Notes: generated by a model not told the origin, from the sequence alone. A DNA stretch of 64,000 nt from Taklimakanibacter sp049323275 (GCA_049323275.1 JBMOOM010000030.1:62001-126000), one strand, 5' to 3'; counted from the stretch's first letter, positions 9,343 through 18,392 are shown. A program made the numbers and translations.

Positions 9343-9825
9343 ATGTGGGCTATGATTGCACTTGGCTTCCCCAAGATCCGCACGACGCTAATGGCAGTAG
9401 GCATGGGAACCCTATCTTTCGGTGTACTCGGCACCGTTGCAGGCTTGTGGCCAAATCCGCTCTTTACGAGGATGACACCTGCCGGCGGATGGGAGATAGG
9501 TCTGCTAAGCCTGCAGTCCGTTCTTCTCGGACTTTATGCCACGATCTGGCGGCCAACATGTTCTATTCGGACTGCGGGTGTCGGCGGAGTCCTCAATTTC
9601 CTGGGGATCGCATGCCCAGTGTGCAACAAAGTCCTGCTTCTACTGTTCGGCTGGAATGCGCTGATGACATATTTTGAACCACTGCGGCTCTACCTTGCTC
9701 TGCTGGGCGTCATCGTTACCGCCTTCGCACTTGGCCGAGAGTCGATGCTTCGTTTCTCTACGCGTTCAGCAACTGAAGCGTCGTTCATCAGGTCGCTAGC
9801 CGAAGGGCGATCATACCGTGATTGA
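9343..9825 (+). CDS. Four-helix membrane protein with CPVC motif, function unknown
   Basis: 160 residues. Hydrophobic segments at about 16-36, 52-70, 78-108 and 110-130. A Cys pair (ACPVCNK) lies inside the third segment, a position suited to metal or disulfide chemistry in the membrane. The start ATG follows GATGAAGAG. I do not recognise the family with certainty. It is near copper, mercury and redox genes, and the CPVC pair fits a metal or thiol role, but this is inference. Confidence 0.55.
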   Translation: MWAMIALGFPKIRTTLMAVGMGTLSFGVLGTVAGLWPNPLFTRMTPAGGWEIGLLSLQSVLLGLYATIWRPTCSIRTAGVGGVLNFLGIACPVCNKVLLLLFGWNALMTYFEPLRLYLALLGVIVTAFALGRESMLRFSTRSATEASFIRSLAEGRSYRD

Positions 9826-10025
9826 CAGCAAAGCGACTAAGTCGAACTAAGGCTCGCTGCGAACTCCGTGTAAAAGCTGGCCAGGCAACGCAATGAGGAA
9901 GGCCTCTTGGTCATTAAATTCGCTGGTCGATCTATATTGGAAGCAGCTTCGGACGCCGTTTTTTATCATCGAAATGTCAGTTCGGGGGAGAAGACTGAGG
10001 AAGTCGAGTAGGACGCGTACAGCAT

Positions 10026-10676
10026 ATGTCCGAGACGCTTAGTCTATGGGCCTGGTTCGACCTTTGGCCCTATGCGCTCTTGATCATCGTCTCGATGTCT
10101 TGGGCACTTTATCATTTTCTCGCGCCGTCGAGTTGGCGAGAGTGGGCGAGCGCCGGTGTCGTTCAATCTTTCATCATAGCGCTATATGCCGAAATGTATG
10201 GCTTTCCGCTGACACTGTACTTCCTAAGCGGATTCCTCCCTCTTCAAATTCCTCTTAGCCCGTCCAACGGTCACCTATGGTCCGCGCTGCTCGGCGCCGG
10301 AGAGGCTGGCGCCTTTCTAGAGGCGGTCGTCGGCTACGCAATCCTTGGTCTGGGCGCCCTTCTTGTTGTCAAAGGCTGGGTCCGCATCTACTTCCCGGAG
10401 GAACGTCCCGTACAGACGGGAGTCTACGGGGTCATTCGCCACCCACAATATGCCGGAGTCTTTCTCGTCGTCCTCGGCGAGTTCCTAAACTGGCCAACAA
10501 TCCCGACAGTCGTCCTCGCGCCTGTAATCTTCGTCATGTACATGAATCTCGCGCGACGGGAAGAGCAAGCGCTCGTCGCAGAACTCGGAGAGGTGTATCA
10601 GAACTATCAGGCTCGGGTGCCGATGTTCGTGCCCAATTTTCAGGATCTCGCGCGGCGCCTTCTATTGCCTCGCTGA
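10026..10676 (+). CDS. Isoprenylcysteine carboxyl methyltransferase-like membrane protein
   Basis: 216 residues, five or so helices. The C-terminal signature TGVYGVIRHPQYAGVFLV and LARREEQALVAELGEVYQNY is that of the ICMT/phospholipid methyltransferase family, with the RHP-Y motif and the acidic RREE stretch forming the SAM/lipid site. In bacteria these proteins often sit next to copper or heavy-metal genes; substrates are unknown. A clear paralogue is at 37027-37689, sharing the AEMYGFPLT-Y-LSG motif, where it follows a DUF2933 gene. Here that partner is absent. Confidence 0.75.
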   Translation: MSETLSLWAWFDLWPYALLIIVSMSWALYHFLAPSSWREWASAGVVQSFIIALYAEMYGFPLTLYFLSGFLPLQIPLSPSNGHLWSALLGAGEAGAFLEAVVGYAILGLGALLVVKGWVRIYFPEERPVQTGVYGVIRHPQYAGVFLVVLGEFLNWPTIPTVVLAPVIFVMYMNLARREEQALVAELGEVYQNYQARVPMFVPNFQDLARRLLLPR

Positions 10677-11305
10677 TGCGCCCTCTGTGATGCATCCCAT
10701 CAGAGGTTAGCCTCATCCGAGGGCCCCTCTCCCAGCGCAGGATAGAAAGGCCAACTAAACAACCGATCACCATGAACAAAGCCCCGCCCGCTAAATGCCC
10801 AAATATCGTCAGCGGAGCAGCATCGCCTATATTGAACAGTCGTAATCCGAGATTCCGTATTCCAAAACCAGCCAAAACCCCAAGCATCATCGTCAAGCGC
10901 GGACAGAGCGGAATGCTAAGCAGTACCGAGAGAGGCAAACATACTCAACGGCTGACCCCCTCCCCCCCCTGAGATTCTGAGCGCCTCTGGATTCGACCAA
11001 GCGATCACCAACCACGCCGCTAACACAAAAAACGGTAAAATGACGACCCGATGATCACGACCCGCGATAGTGCTTGCCAACGTTGCAAGGCCGGCCGGGC
11101 CGAAAGGTGCGACTTGCTCAAAAATGTAACTGCCCTCAACTGACAGCTGGACGGTACCTCCTACAAGATTGTATCCAAGAGCGGCAACGGCCACGTAAGC
11201 CAGCGAGGCTTCGAGCCAATACGACCCGCGGACAGCACGCGAACGTAGTGATGTGATAGGGAACAGGCAAGTCGCCAGCCGAAATATCAAATAGTCGGTC
11301 TTCAT
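10534..11305 (-). pseudogene. Integral membrane protein split by frameshift at a G run
   Basis: The N-terminal part (11305 leftward; MKTDYLIFRLATCLFPI, then LGYNLVGGTVQLSVEG and VVILPFFVLAAWLVIAW) ends in a frame that stops at 10916 just after ISGGGGG. A further hydrophobic protein segment continues in another frame from about 10938 (LTMMLGVLAGFGI, FGHLAGGALFMVIGCLVGLSI). The break is at the run GGGGGGGGAGGGGG on the minus strand. The C-terminal end is uncertain and overlaps the convergent methyltransferase gene. Family not recognised. It could also be a slippage-prone gene rather than a dead one. Confidence 0.45.
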
Positions 11306-11320
11306 GCCGATTCTCTGCAA

Positions 11321-11698
11321 GATACAATTTTCGAACCGTACAACGACTATAGCGTGAATGCATAATCAATCAGAAGCCGATAATCAATTGCCCGTCGCTA
11401 TTCTCTGTCCCGAAATATTCAGGGTCGCCGGTCAGCTCTTCGCCTAAGCGATCGACTTGGTGACTGCCTCGCATGGGGCCACACATCCGCGTGGAAATCA
11501 TGAGCACTCCCGTATTTGAGCGTCCAATTTCTGGCATGGCGCAGATCAGCCGGTAAGGAGGCCGCGTCATCTGCGATGAAGATGGCGGGGGTGTGAGCGG
11601 CGACCACGCGCGAGCGGCAAGATGTGAGCGGCGGCTGCCCGGTGATCGACATCATCGAGAGGCACCCTTTAGTTGCCAAGTGGTGAACATAGGTATCT
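11321..11698. other. About 380 bp without a recognised gene
   Basis: Minus-strand frames (for example AIFIADDAASLPADL) look like decayed coding sequence but match no family I know. Confidence 0.35.
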
Positions 11699-12470
11699 TC
11701 ATTGAACCGTCGCATACCGCTGAACCAGCACACCCATCGAACGAACCCCGATCTCCGCATTCTCTATGACGGAACTCTGAGGCCCATTCTGGACCCTGAC
11801 CGGGATGAGCCCCCCTTCAGCAATCGGCGTCTTAGGTCCGTAGCCGGTGTCTCTCAATATCTCCATAGGCTCGAATTCCAGCCGGATGTCCTTAACCCGA
11901 AAAGTCAGAGCGCCATCCCCGAGCTGATTGAGGTCGCTAGTGACGTCTTTGCCTGGGAAGAAACATACATAATGACGGACCGTGAAATTCGGCTGGAGCC
12001 ATAGGATCGGCTGGTCGAAAATAGGATCGGATAGCTTGCGGCCAGCTATTTCCTCGCCGCAGTTGTTAATCAGGTTCGCATTGGCATCCTGAAATTTGTT
12101 CGTTTCATAGCTTCGTGCCCGGATGTCCAAAGCACGGCTTTCCAGACCGTAAACCCGCATGGGATAGTCCGCCGGCTCTGCCACGGATCGTGCTGGTTCG
12201 GTGAGCTGATTGAGCGCCGCAAGGGATTCTTCCGCAACGCGCGCGCAGGCGGGTTCAGGCTTCTGCTCACAAGCAGATATCGCGCTTTCGATCTCCGGAA
12301 GTTTAGTTTGCAAGAGCCGAATGGCAGTAGCATCCGCGGCACTCTTTTCCTACTTTTGCCGTTCAAGCTCAGCCGCCTCAGCCGCTGTTTCTCTGGCTTG
12401 GTCTACCCTCGACCTTAGACTGGCGAGGATGCTCGACCGAAACTGGTCGCGCTCCAATCTTATGTCCCCC
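11699..12470 (-). pseudogene. Coiled-coil hypothetical protein with in-frame TAG
   Basis: A single minus-strand frame runs from about 12470 to 11699, interrupted only by a TAG at 12350-12352. Before the stop it encodes a charged helical stretch (RDQFRSSILASLRSRVDQA, ETAAEAAELERQ). After it come KSAADATAIRLLQTKLPEI and a Cys-containing, more globular region (NNCGEEIAGRKL, HYVCFFPGKDVTSDLNQLG). The part after the stop could also be translated alone from 12313. I do not recognise the family. The neighbouring fragments to 13020 are similarly decayed. Confidence 0.4.
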
Positions 12471-12732
12471 GAGCTGACCCAAAGGCCGAGAAGTAAGATT
12501 GCTCGAGAAGAGAATAGTCTGCTTCTTCCCAGTTTACTACCAGCTTTCCGAACAAGTCGGCCTCATTGCCGGCCAGCCGGCTACCATCAGGTGCTTTCGT
12601 TAGGGACAACACCTGATCAAAGTAGATGCAGCCTCCCCTGGCCTCGGCATAGGTGGCAAGACGCTCATTTTTGCCAGTGTTAACCAGTTGATTCTGGGGA
12701 TCGGCTTCTCTCGAATTTATCTCGGGGTCCAT
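12460..12732 (-). pseudogene. Hypothetical protein fragment
   Basis: A 90-codon frame with ordinary composition (TYAEARGGCIYFDQVLSL, LVVNWEEADYSLLEQ). No family recognised. It overlaps the end of the fragment at 12680-13020 and abuts the coiled-coil frame, so all three may be pieces of one or two decayed genes. Confidence 0.3.
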
Positions 12733-13020
12733 GGCCCTCTGATGTCATCGCAAGCTGTGCCTTGGGGCCGCCTGGGTGGCAGCAGTTTAGTCTGTCTTCA
12801 TAGAAGGCGGCACTGGCCTCTTTGCAGGCTCCTCCGGTAGCAATACGCACCAGATCATCAAGGAATGTACCAAGCTCTGGAGCGGTCTGCACGTGCGGGG
12901 AAAGTTCAATGGCTGCCTTTCTTCGCGGCGGCACGACCCCGTACTCCCGACTACCATCGCTACCCATAACATCGTCGTAGGCAGGCGCATTGTGGCGTAC
13001 CCAATTCGCCATGTGTTCGG
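12680..13020 (-). pseudogene. Hypothetical protein truncated at the mercury operon boundary
   Basis: The frame encodes HMANWVRHNAPAYDDVMG, ELGTFLDDLVRIATGGACK and similar soluble sequence with no upstream start of its own. To its right the sequence changes abruptly into the high-GC 3' end of merR at 13027. The gene therefore looks cut by arrival of the mer block. Family unknown. Confidence 0.35.
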
Positions 13021-13026
13021 GGCTGG

Positions 13027-13449
13027 CTATGCGTGCCCGGCGAAGAGCGTCTCGATCAGCGGGCATTCCGGCAGCGCGCCGCCGCCGCATTGCGCGACTA
13101 TGTCCTTCAGCACCCGCTCCATGCGCTTGAGGTCTGCGATCTTCGCCCGCACATCGTCGAGGTGAGACGCGGCGATGACGCGCGCCTCGGCGCAGGGCTG
13201 GTCGCGCTCGTCGACGAGGCGCAAGAGCTGGCGGATCTCATCGAGCGAGAAGCCGAGTTCGCGCGCCCGCAGCACGAAGCGAAGGCGCCGCTCATGCGTG
13301 GTGTCGTAGCTGCGAAAACCGCTTGCCGTGCGCGGCGGCTCTGGTAGTAGGCCGATCTTCTCGTAGTAGCGCACTGTCTCCAGGTTGCACCCTGTCCGCT
13401 GGGCGAGTTCGGCCCGTTGAAGGCCCCTCACGCTGACGTGATCGCGCAT
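13027..13449 (-). CDS. merR: MerR mercury-responsive transcriptional regulator
   Basis: 140 residues from the ATG at 13449. The N-terminal winged HTH reads AELAQRTGCNLETVRYYEKIGLL, followed by the MerR arm (ASGFRSYD, LRFVLRARELGFSLDEIRQLL). The three Hg-binding cysteines are present: QPCAEA, then AQCGGG and ECPLIETL in the C-terminal helix, the spacing that marks Hg(II)-type MerR rather than CueR or ZntR. It is divergent from merTPF-merBA and overlies a canonical MerR promoter. MerR represses without Hg(II) and untwists the promoter DNA when it binds Hg(II). Confidence 0.9.
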   Translation of the reverse strand: MRDHVSVRGLQRAELAQRTGCNLETVRYYEKIGLLPEPPRTASGFRSYDTTHERRLRFVLRARELGFSLDEIRQLLRLVDERDQPCAEARVIAASHLDDVRAKIADLKRMERVLKDIVAQCGGGALPECPLIETLFAGHA

Positions 13450-13460
13450 CCCAAATACCC

Positions 13461-13491
13461 TTGACCCTGTAGTGACTACAGACCGTATGTT
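13461..13491 (+). promoter_or_regulatory. mer promoter/operator with 19-bp spacer
   Basis: TTGACC (13461-13466) and TATGTT (13486-13491) are separated by 19 bp, the overlong spacer required for MerR activation. Between them lies the dyad CTGTAGT-G-ACTACAG (13467-13481). Transcription would start at about 13498, which argues for translation of merT from 13533 rather than 13500. Confidence 0.85.
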
Positions 13492-13532
13492 ACCGCGCGA
13501 TGAGAACTTCGGCAAGGATAGTATGGTCGAAT

Positions 13533-13958
13533 ATGGAAGGCGCGCGACCAGGGACTGTAGCGGTCACGTCAGGCGAAGCGAGCGCCGCCCCGTCGGACCG
13601 AGGTGAAGTGGGACGGCAGCGCCTGGTCGCGGCCGGCGGCATTCTCGGTGCGGCCGCCGCCTCGTCCTGCTGCATCGTGCCGCTGATCCTCTTCAGTGTG
13701 GGGATTGGCGGCGCTTGGATCGGTAATCTGACGGCGCTCGCACCCTATAAGCCGCTCTTCGTTACGGTGACGGCAGGCCTTCTCGGCTATGGCTTCTACC
13801 TCGTCTACTGGAAGCCACGACGAGCCTGCGCCGATGACGCCGCCTGCGCGCGCCCCATCCCCAGCCGTCTTGTTCAACTCGCGCTCTGGATTGCGACAGC
13901 GCTCGTCATAGCCGCCTTCGCCTTCAACTACGTCGCCCCGCTGCTGCTTCGCGCCTAA
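13533..13958 (+). CDS. merT: MerT mercuric ion transporter
   Basis: 141 residues from the ATG at 13533; an upstream ATG at 13500 would sit at the predicted transcription start. Three membrane helices. The first carries the paired cysteines (AAASSCCIVPLIL) and the cytoplasmic loop a second pair (RRACADDAACARP). These relay Hg(II) from MerP across the inner membrane to the reductase. The long N-terminal extension before helix 1 (about 30 residues) is unusual for MerT. It is followed 22 bp later by merP with an AAGAGGAGG ribosome site. Confidence 0.9.
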   Translation: MEGARPGTVAVTSGEASAAPSDRGEVGRQRLVAAGGILGAAAASSCCIVPLILFSVGIGGAWIGNLTALAPYKPLFVTVTAGLLGYGFYLVYWKPRRACADDAACARPIPSRLVQLALWIATALVIAAFAFNYVAPLLLRA

Positions 13959-13980
13959 CACCAAGAGGAGGCCCCACCCT

Positions 13981-14274
13981 ATGAAGAAGACCTTGAGCGC
14001 TTTCGCCCTGATCGCCTCAGTGATAACGGCGCCGACTGCCTTCGCCGGCCAACGCACGGTCACTTTCGCCGTCGACAACATGACCTGTGCCTCATGTCCC
14101 TACATCGTGAAGACCTCGATGGCGGCGGTCCCTGGCGTCGCGAAGGTGGCCGTCTCGTTCGAAGCCAAGACCGCGACCGTGACCTTCGACGACGCGAAGA
14201 CGAACCCCGACGCCATCGCAGCCGCCAGCATGAACGCGGGCTATCCGGCGCACCCGAGACCGCAGGGCAGTTGA
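13981..14274 (+). CDS. merP: MerP periplasmic mercury-binding protein
   Basis: 97 residues: a Sec signal peptide ending TAFAGQ and one heavy-metal-associated domain with the metal site MTCASCPYIVK. It binds Hg(II) in the periplasm and passes it to MerT/MerF. Length and motif are typical. Second gene of the mer operon. Confidence 0.92.
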   Translation: MKKTLSAFALIASVITAPTAFAGQRTVTFAVDNMTCASCPYIVKTSMAAVPGVAKVAVSFEAKTATVTFDDAKTNPDAIAAASMNAGYPAHPRPQGS

Positions 14275-14275
14275 G

Positions 14276-14524
14276 ATGAATGACCGCGCCCTGATCCGCA
14301 TCGGCGCGGCCGGCGCCACTGTTGCCGCGATCTGCTGCGCGACGCCGGTCCTTGCGGTGCTCCTGCCGCTGGTCGGTCTGGGCGCCTGGCTGGTGCGCGC
14401 GGATCTTGTGCTGTTTCCACTGCTGGCAGTGAGCCTCGGGCTCATCGCGTGGGGCGTTTATCGGCGCCGCACCAAAGCCGCATGTTGCGAGACGGAGATT
14501 CACGAAGAAGGTCTGAAGCAATGA
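14276..14524 (+). CDS. merF: MerF mercury transport protein
   Basis: 82 residues, two membrane helices. A Cys pair lies in helix 1 (AAICCATPVLAVLLP) and a second pair near the C-terminus (AACCETEIHEEG), the MerF arrangement. The gene starts 1 base after merP stops and its TGA overlaps the merBA start (ATGA), indicating translational coupling. MerT and MerF here are both present and are probably redundant Hg(II) importers. Confidence 0.88.
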   Translation: MNDRALIRIGAAGATVAAICCATPVLAVLLPLVGLGAWLVRADLVLFPLLAVSLGLIAWGVYRRRTKAACCETEIHEEGLKQ

Positions 14525-16782
14525 ACGATTGCTGCGCATCCTCCGCGTCCCGGGACAAGGTTGCGGCTTCCGCATCCGCGATACTGCCGAGCTATGCCGT
14601 ACGGCCGGGTGTGACGTTCCCGGACTGGTCGGTGGTTTCGTCGCCCGCGGTCAAAGACGCCCTGCTGGCTATGGTCGGCTCCGACCATGTGCTCAACCGC
14701 TGGAGCGGCTACGACCCCGCCACGGACCGGGTGCGTGTTGCGTTGCTTCAGCTCTACGCCGAACACGGACGCGCCCCGACCCCAGGCGCGCTTACCAAGC
14801 GTGCGGCGCTGAGCGAGCCGGCCATCCGGCCTCTGCTCGAAGAACTCCGCCGTCGGGACCTTGTCGTGCTCGACGGCGATAAGATCGTCGGCGCCTACCC
14901 CTTCACCGACCGCGAGACCGGCCATCGGGTCACACTGGACGGACGTACTCTCAACGCCATGTGCGTCGTCGACGCGCTCGGCATCGGCGCCATGATCGAT
15001 CGAGACATCGCGATTGCCTCGCACTGCCGCCACTGTCGTGCGCCGATCCGGATCACCACGCGAGATCGAGGCCAGGGCTTGGCTCAGATTGAGCCGTGGA
15101 CGACGGTCATGTGGCAAAGCGTCCGCTATGCAGGCGCGTGCGCCGCGAACTCGCTGTGCGCGACCACTGCCTTTTTCTGCTCGGACGACCATCTCTCCGC
15201 CTGGCGCCGCGAACATTCCGGCGAGCCCGGTTTTCGGCTGTCGATCGAGGAAGGGCTGGAGGCCGGTCGCAGCCTGTTCGGGCCGAGCCTCGCCGGCCTC
15301 GATGCGGCGTCCCGACCGTCCGTCGATCCGGCATCGAAGAGCACTACAGTCGCGAACCGTCCCTTCTACGCGAACGGTCGCAATGGAGGCGCCTACGATC
15401 TCGTGGTGATCGGTGCCGGCTCGGCCGGTTTTTCGGCCTCGATCACGGCCGCTGATCAAGGCGCACAGGTGGCGCTTATTGGCAGTGGCACAATCGGCGG
15501 CACCTGCGTCAATGTTGGCTGCGTGCCGTCGAAGACCCTGATCCGCGCCGCCGAGACGCTTCACAACGCACGCGTGGCAGTCCGTTTCGCCGGCATCACG
15601 GCAGAGGCCGAACTGACCGACTGGCGGGGGACCGTCCGCCAGAAGGACGCACTGGTTTCCGAACTGCGCCAAGCCAAGTATATCGATCTGCTGCCGGCCT
15701 ACAACGGCATCGCCTATCGCGACGGGCCGGCGCGCCTCGTGGACGGTGGTGTCGAGGTGGACGGAACGCGCATTCCCACCGGCAAGATCATCATCGCGAC
15801 CGGCGCGCGGCCAGCGGTGCCCACCATCCCCGGCATTGAGGCCGTACCATATCTGACCAGCACGACCGCGCTCGATCTCGAGGAACTGCCCCGGTCTCTG
15901 CTCGTCGTTGGCGGCGGCTATATAGGGGCGGAGCTTGCCCAGATGTTTGCCCGGGCCGGCGTCAAGGTGACGCTCGTGTGCCGATCCCGTCTGCTCCCCG
16001 ACGCCGAGCCCGAGATCGGCGCGGCGCTGACGGGATATTTCGAGGACGAAGGGATCACCGTGGTTTCCGGCATCGCCTATCGTACGATCCGCGAGACCGA
16101 GAACGGCGTTGCGCTTGACGTTGCACGCGATGACCAGAGCACGACGATCGACGCCGATCAGGTGCTGCTCACCACCGGGCGCGCACCCAACATCGAAGGC
16201 CTCGGGCTCGCTGAGCACGGCATCGCCGTCTCGCCGAAGGGCGGCATCATCGTCGATGACCGCATGCGCACGACTCGGCCCGGCATCTATGCCGCCGGGG
16301 ACGTCACCGGCCGCGACCAATTCGTCTACATGGCGGCTTACGGTGCCAAGCTCGCGGCGAAGAACGCACTCAACGGCGATAGCCTGTGCTACGACAACAG
16401 TGCCATGCCCGCCATCGTGTTCACCGATCCGCAGGTGGCGAGCGTCGGGCTGACCCAGGCTGCGGCGCGTGCGGCCGGGCATGCCGTCCGTGTCTCGACG
16501 ATCGGCCTCGACCAAGTGCCGCGCGCGCTCGCCGCGCGCGACACCCGCGGGCTTATCAAGCTTGTTGCCGACGCCGGCGATGGCCGGCTGCTCGGCGCGC
16601 ACATCCTGGCACCGGAGGGTGCCGATAGCATTCAGACCGCGGCGCTCGCGATCCGGCACGGCCTAACCGTCGACGACCTCGCGGATACGATCTTTCCGTA
16701 TCTGACCACTGTCGAGGGTCTGAAGCTCGCGGCGCTGTCGTTCGGCAAGGATGTCGCCAAGCTGTCGTGCTGCGCGGGTTGA
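14521..16782 (+). CDS. merBA: MerB-MerA fusion: organomercurial lyase joined to mercuric reductase
   Basis: 753 residues. Residues 1-270 are a MerB lyase: a winged-helix part (LLQLYAEHGRAPTPGALTK), then the catalytic pair NAMC148VVD151 (spacing as C96/D99 of plasmid R831b MerB) and a second Cys region (C207, C213, C220) in CAANSLCATTAFFC that supplies the C159 equivalent. Residues 285-753 are the MerA core: FAD motif VVIGAGSAGFSA, redox pair C329VNVGC334, NAD motif VVGGGYIGAELAQMF, IYAAGDVTG and the C-terminal Hg-binding Cys pair (LSCCAG). The usual NmerA domain is absent and MerB takes its place. The enzyme should cleave C-Hg bonds and reduce the released Hg(II) to Hg(0) with NADPH. Fusions of this type are known in a few alphaproteobacteria. 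Confidence 0.92.
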   Translation: MNDCCASSASRDKVAASASAILPSYAVRPGVTFPDWSVVSSPAVKDALLAMVGSDHVLNRWSGYDPATDRVRVALLQLYAEHGRAPTPGALTKRAALSEPAIRPLLEELRRRDLVVLDGDKIVGAYPFTDRETGHRVTLDGRTLNAMCVVDALGIGAMIDRDIAIASHCRHCRAPIRITTRDRGQGLAQIEPWTTVMWQSVRYAGACAANSLCATTAFFCSDDHLSAWRREHSGEPGFRLSIEEGLEAGRSLFGPSLAGLDAASRPSVDPASKSTTVANRPFYANGRNGGAYDLVVIGAGSAGFSASITAADQGAQVALIGSGTIGGTCVNVGCVPSKTLIRAAETLHNARVAVRFAGITAEAELTDWRGTVRQKDALVSELRQAKYIDLLPAYNGIAYRDGPARLVDGGVEVDGTRIPTGKIIIATGARPAVPTIPGIEAVPYLTSTTALDLEELPRSLLVVGGGYIGAELAQMFARAGVKVTLVCRSRLLPDAEPEIGAALTGYFEDEGITVVSGIAYRTIRETENGVALDVARDDQSTTIDADQVLLTTGRAPNIEGLGLAEHGIAVSPKGGIIVDDRMRTTRPGIYAAGDVTGRDQFVYMAAYGAKLAAKNALNGDSLCYDNSAMPAIVFTDPQVASVGLTQAAARAAGHAVRVSTIGLDQVPRALAARDTRGLIKLVADAGDGRLLGAHILAPEGADSIQTAALAIRHGLTVDDLADTIFPYLTTVEGLKLAALSFGKDVAKLSCCAG

Positions 16783-16993
16783 TAGAGACTCATTCAGGGC
16801 AAAACTCGATTTCAAACGCAAGAATTACTGCGCGCTTCTGTCCTCGACCTGATACCTGTCACTTCGCAGCAGACCAAGAGAACGGTGACGAGCGCGACCC
16901 AGACAGGCACGATGATGCCGCCGATGCCGAGTGCTCTCGCGGGAATCGGTGCCACGTTTGGATGGGCGGCAGCCGCATAAGTAGGAGAGATGA

Positions 16994-17205
16994 ATGGCGG
17001 ACCATTACGACCTTGTAATCATAGGAACCGGCATGGCGACCATGGAGCCTTGATGGGCTGGCTCAAGCTGAATGAGTACCTGCAGAGTGTCACTAACCCG
17101 GCCGTATACGCCGCCGGCGATGCGGCACAGGAGGGGACCGCCCCTGACTCCCGTCTCCAGCCACGACGCCAAGGTTGTCGCCGCTAGTCAAAGATCCGTC
17201 ATTGG
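16994..17205 (+). pseudogene. FAD-dependent disulfide oxidoreductase, internally deleted
   Basis: An AGGAG site precedes MADHYDLVIIGTGMAT, the first FAD strand of a glutathione-reductase-type flavoprotein. After a few codons the frame stops, and the sequence jumps to the C-terminal FAD motif (LKLNEYLQSVTNPAVYAAGDAA) and LTPVSSHDAKVVAA. Several hundred residues including the redox Cys pair and NAD domain are missing. Clearly a remnant. Confidence 0.65.
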
Positions 17206-17234
17206 CGAAGTCGCCGAAAGTTTCCGTTGCCGTG

Positions 17235-17446
17235 TCTGAGATCAAATCCGGCAGCCGGCTTCTTAGGTCCTGGGAGGATGAGATACATGAGGTCCTTGTG
17301 ACGCCGCAGGGGGTTATCTCTGGCGGGACCAGACGTGGAAGAGCCTGTTCCGGATCGCCCGAGCGGTCACCGGAACCAGTTGGTCAGGCTCAGTCTTCTA
17401 TGGCCTCAAGCCAAAAAAGAGGACACTCTGGGATCATGAGAGGTAG
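17235..17446 (+). pseudogene. DUF2924 remnant
   Basis: Two frames together give the DUF2924 signature: SGSRLLRSWEDEIHEVLVTP in one, then GYLWRDQTWKSL-RIARAVTGTSWSG and FYGLKPKK in the next, ending at TAG 17444-17446. One indel near 17311 separates them. In rhizobia DUF2924 genes sit directly upstream of a large serine recombinase, as here, so this is part of an integration module. Confidence 0.6.
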
Positions 17447-17640
17447 CCACGGCCACTACCGGACTTGACGGTCAGAAGAAACAGAAGAGGCGACTTCGCT
17501 GTGCCATCTATACCCGTAAATCCTCTGAGGAAGCCTCGAGCAGGAGTTCAATGCCCTCGACGCCCAGCGGGAAGCCTGCGAGGCGAGCACTCATTACGGC
17601 ACATGCGAAGACACAACTGCCATTCGAATGGGTCTTTGCT
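17447..17640 (+). pseudogene. Serine recombinase N-terminal fragment
   Basis: Reads RRLRCAIYTRKSSEE and, after a one-base loss near 17533, LEQEFNALDAQREACEAS: the N-terminal resolvase strand and helix with the catalytic Ser of the RKSSEE/LEQEF class. The protein is lost after about 50 residues. With the DUF2924 remnant this marks an old integrase scar at the boundary of the mer block. Confidence 0.65.
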
Positions 17641-17785
17641 CGGAAGGCAAAAGAAGGTCCGGTGATCGACCCAGGTCAATAATTTCCGATCCGATCGCGA
17701 TTGCCGACAGCATCTATGGAGGCGAAGGGGTCGCCCACACACCAGTTCGATCTGTATTCGGGAGAATCGCTCGCCCCTGGCATGC

Positions 17786-18388
17786 TCATGGACCGGTCGT
17801 TTCTATGTAAAGTAGGCGATGCCCCTTGAGATAGAGTCCCTCGTGCGCGAGCGTCTCATTCCAGCCGTCACGTGTGCCGATGCGGCTCGTGTCTTCATAC
17901 AGCCCTTTCTGTTCCTCGAGCCGCGTGAGCCGAGCGAATTTGGTATGAAGCGGATGATCTGGAGCCAAGAATAACTCCTTGCGGTGAAGGCGGGCGGATT
18001 TACCCGCGAATGGAACTCGTTGTACCTGACGCGGAACGTCTGGAGATGAACGGTCAATGAGGACGCAAGAGCGGGATGGGGGTCATACTCGAAAGTCGGA
18101 TAGCTGATATAGGAGATTCTCGGTTCGGCCCGATGGAGCTTAATGATATTAGCGCCCTCGACTTGACCTAGATAGCCGCGGGCACATGCCTCGAACAATC
18201 TCAAAACCGGCGACAGCGCTTCGAGAGTACTTACGTGCACAAACAGCGCATTGGGCGTAAGCTTGCCAATGGCGGACTCGTTGCATGTGCTGTTGACAAC
18301 GCCGGCTCGCCCGAGCGAGAAGAGCAATTCATCGGCATTATTGCAAACTCGCTTGTAAGTCGTGAAGAATGCCTTCACGTCCCGCTTT
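17786..18388 (-). pseudogene. DNA phosphorothioation-associated putative methyltransferase, C-terminal remnant
   Basis: The minus frame from 18388 reads DVKAFFTTYKRVCNNADELLF, split as VKAFFTTYKRV and NADELLFSLG. It continues GKLTPNALFVHVSTLEALSP, EACARGYLGQVEGANIIKLH, ISYISYPTFEYDPHPALA and VRYNEFHSRVNPPAF. This is the C-terminal half of the methyltransferase family that accompanies dnd (phosphorothioation) clusters. A one-base loss near 17985 shifts the frame; RKELFLAPDHPLHTKFARL and DTSRIGTRDGW then continue to the stop at 17786. The N-terminal SAM domain is gone. It is fused at its 5' side to the PCu(A)C fragment. Confidence 0.65.
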
Positions 18389-18392
18389 ACTG

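Noticed and set aside
14500..16659. Very long antisense frame opposite merBA
   Set aside because: High-GC shadow of the real gene; no motif or start signal. The same applies to long antisense frames opposite arcABC, the ABC exporter, phosphoketolase and MgtC genes.
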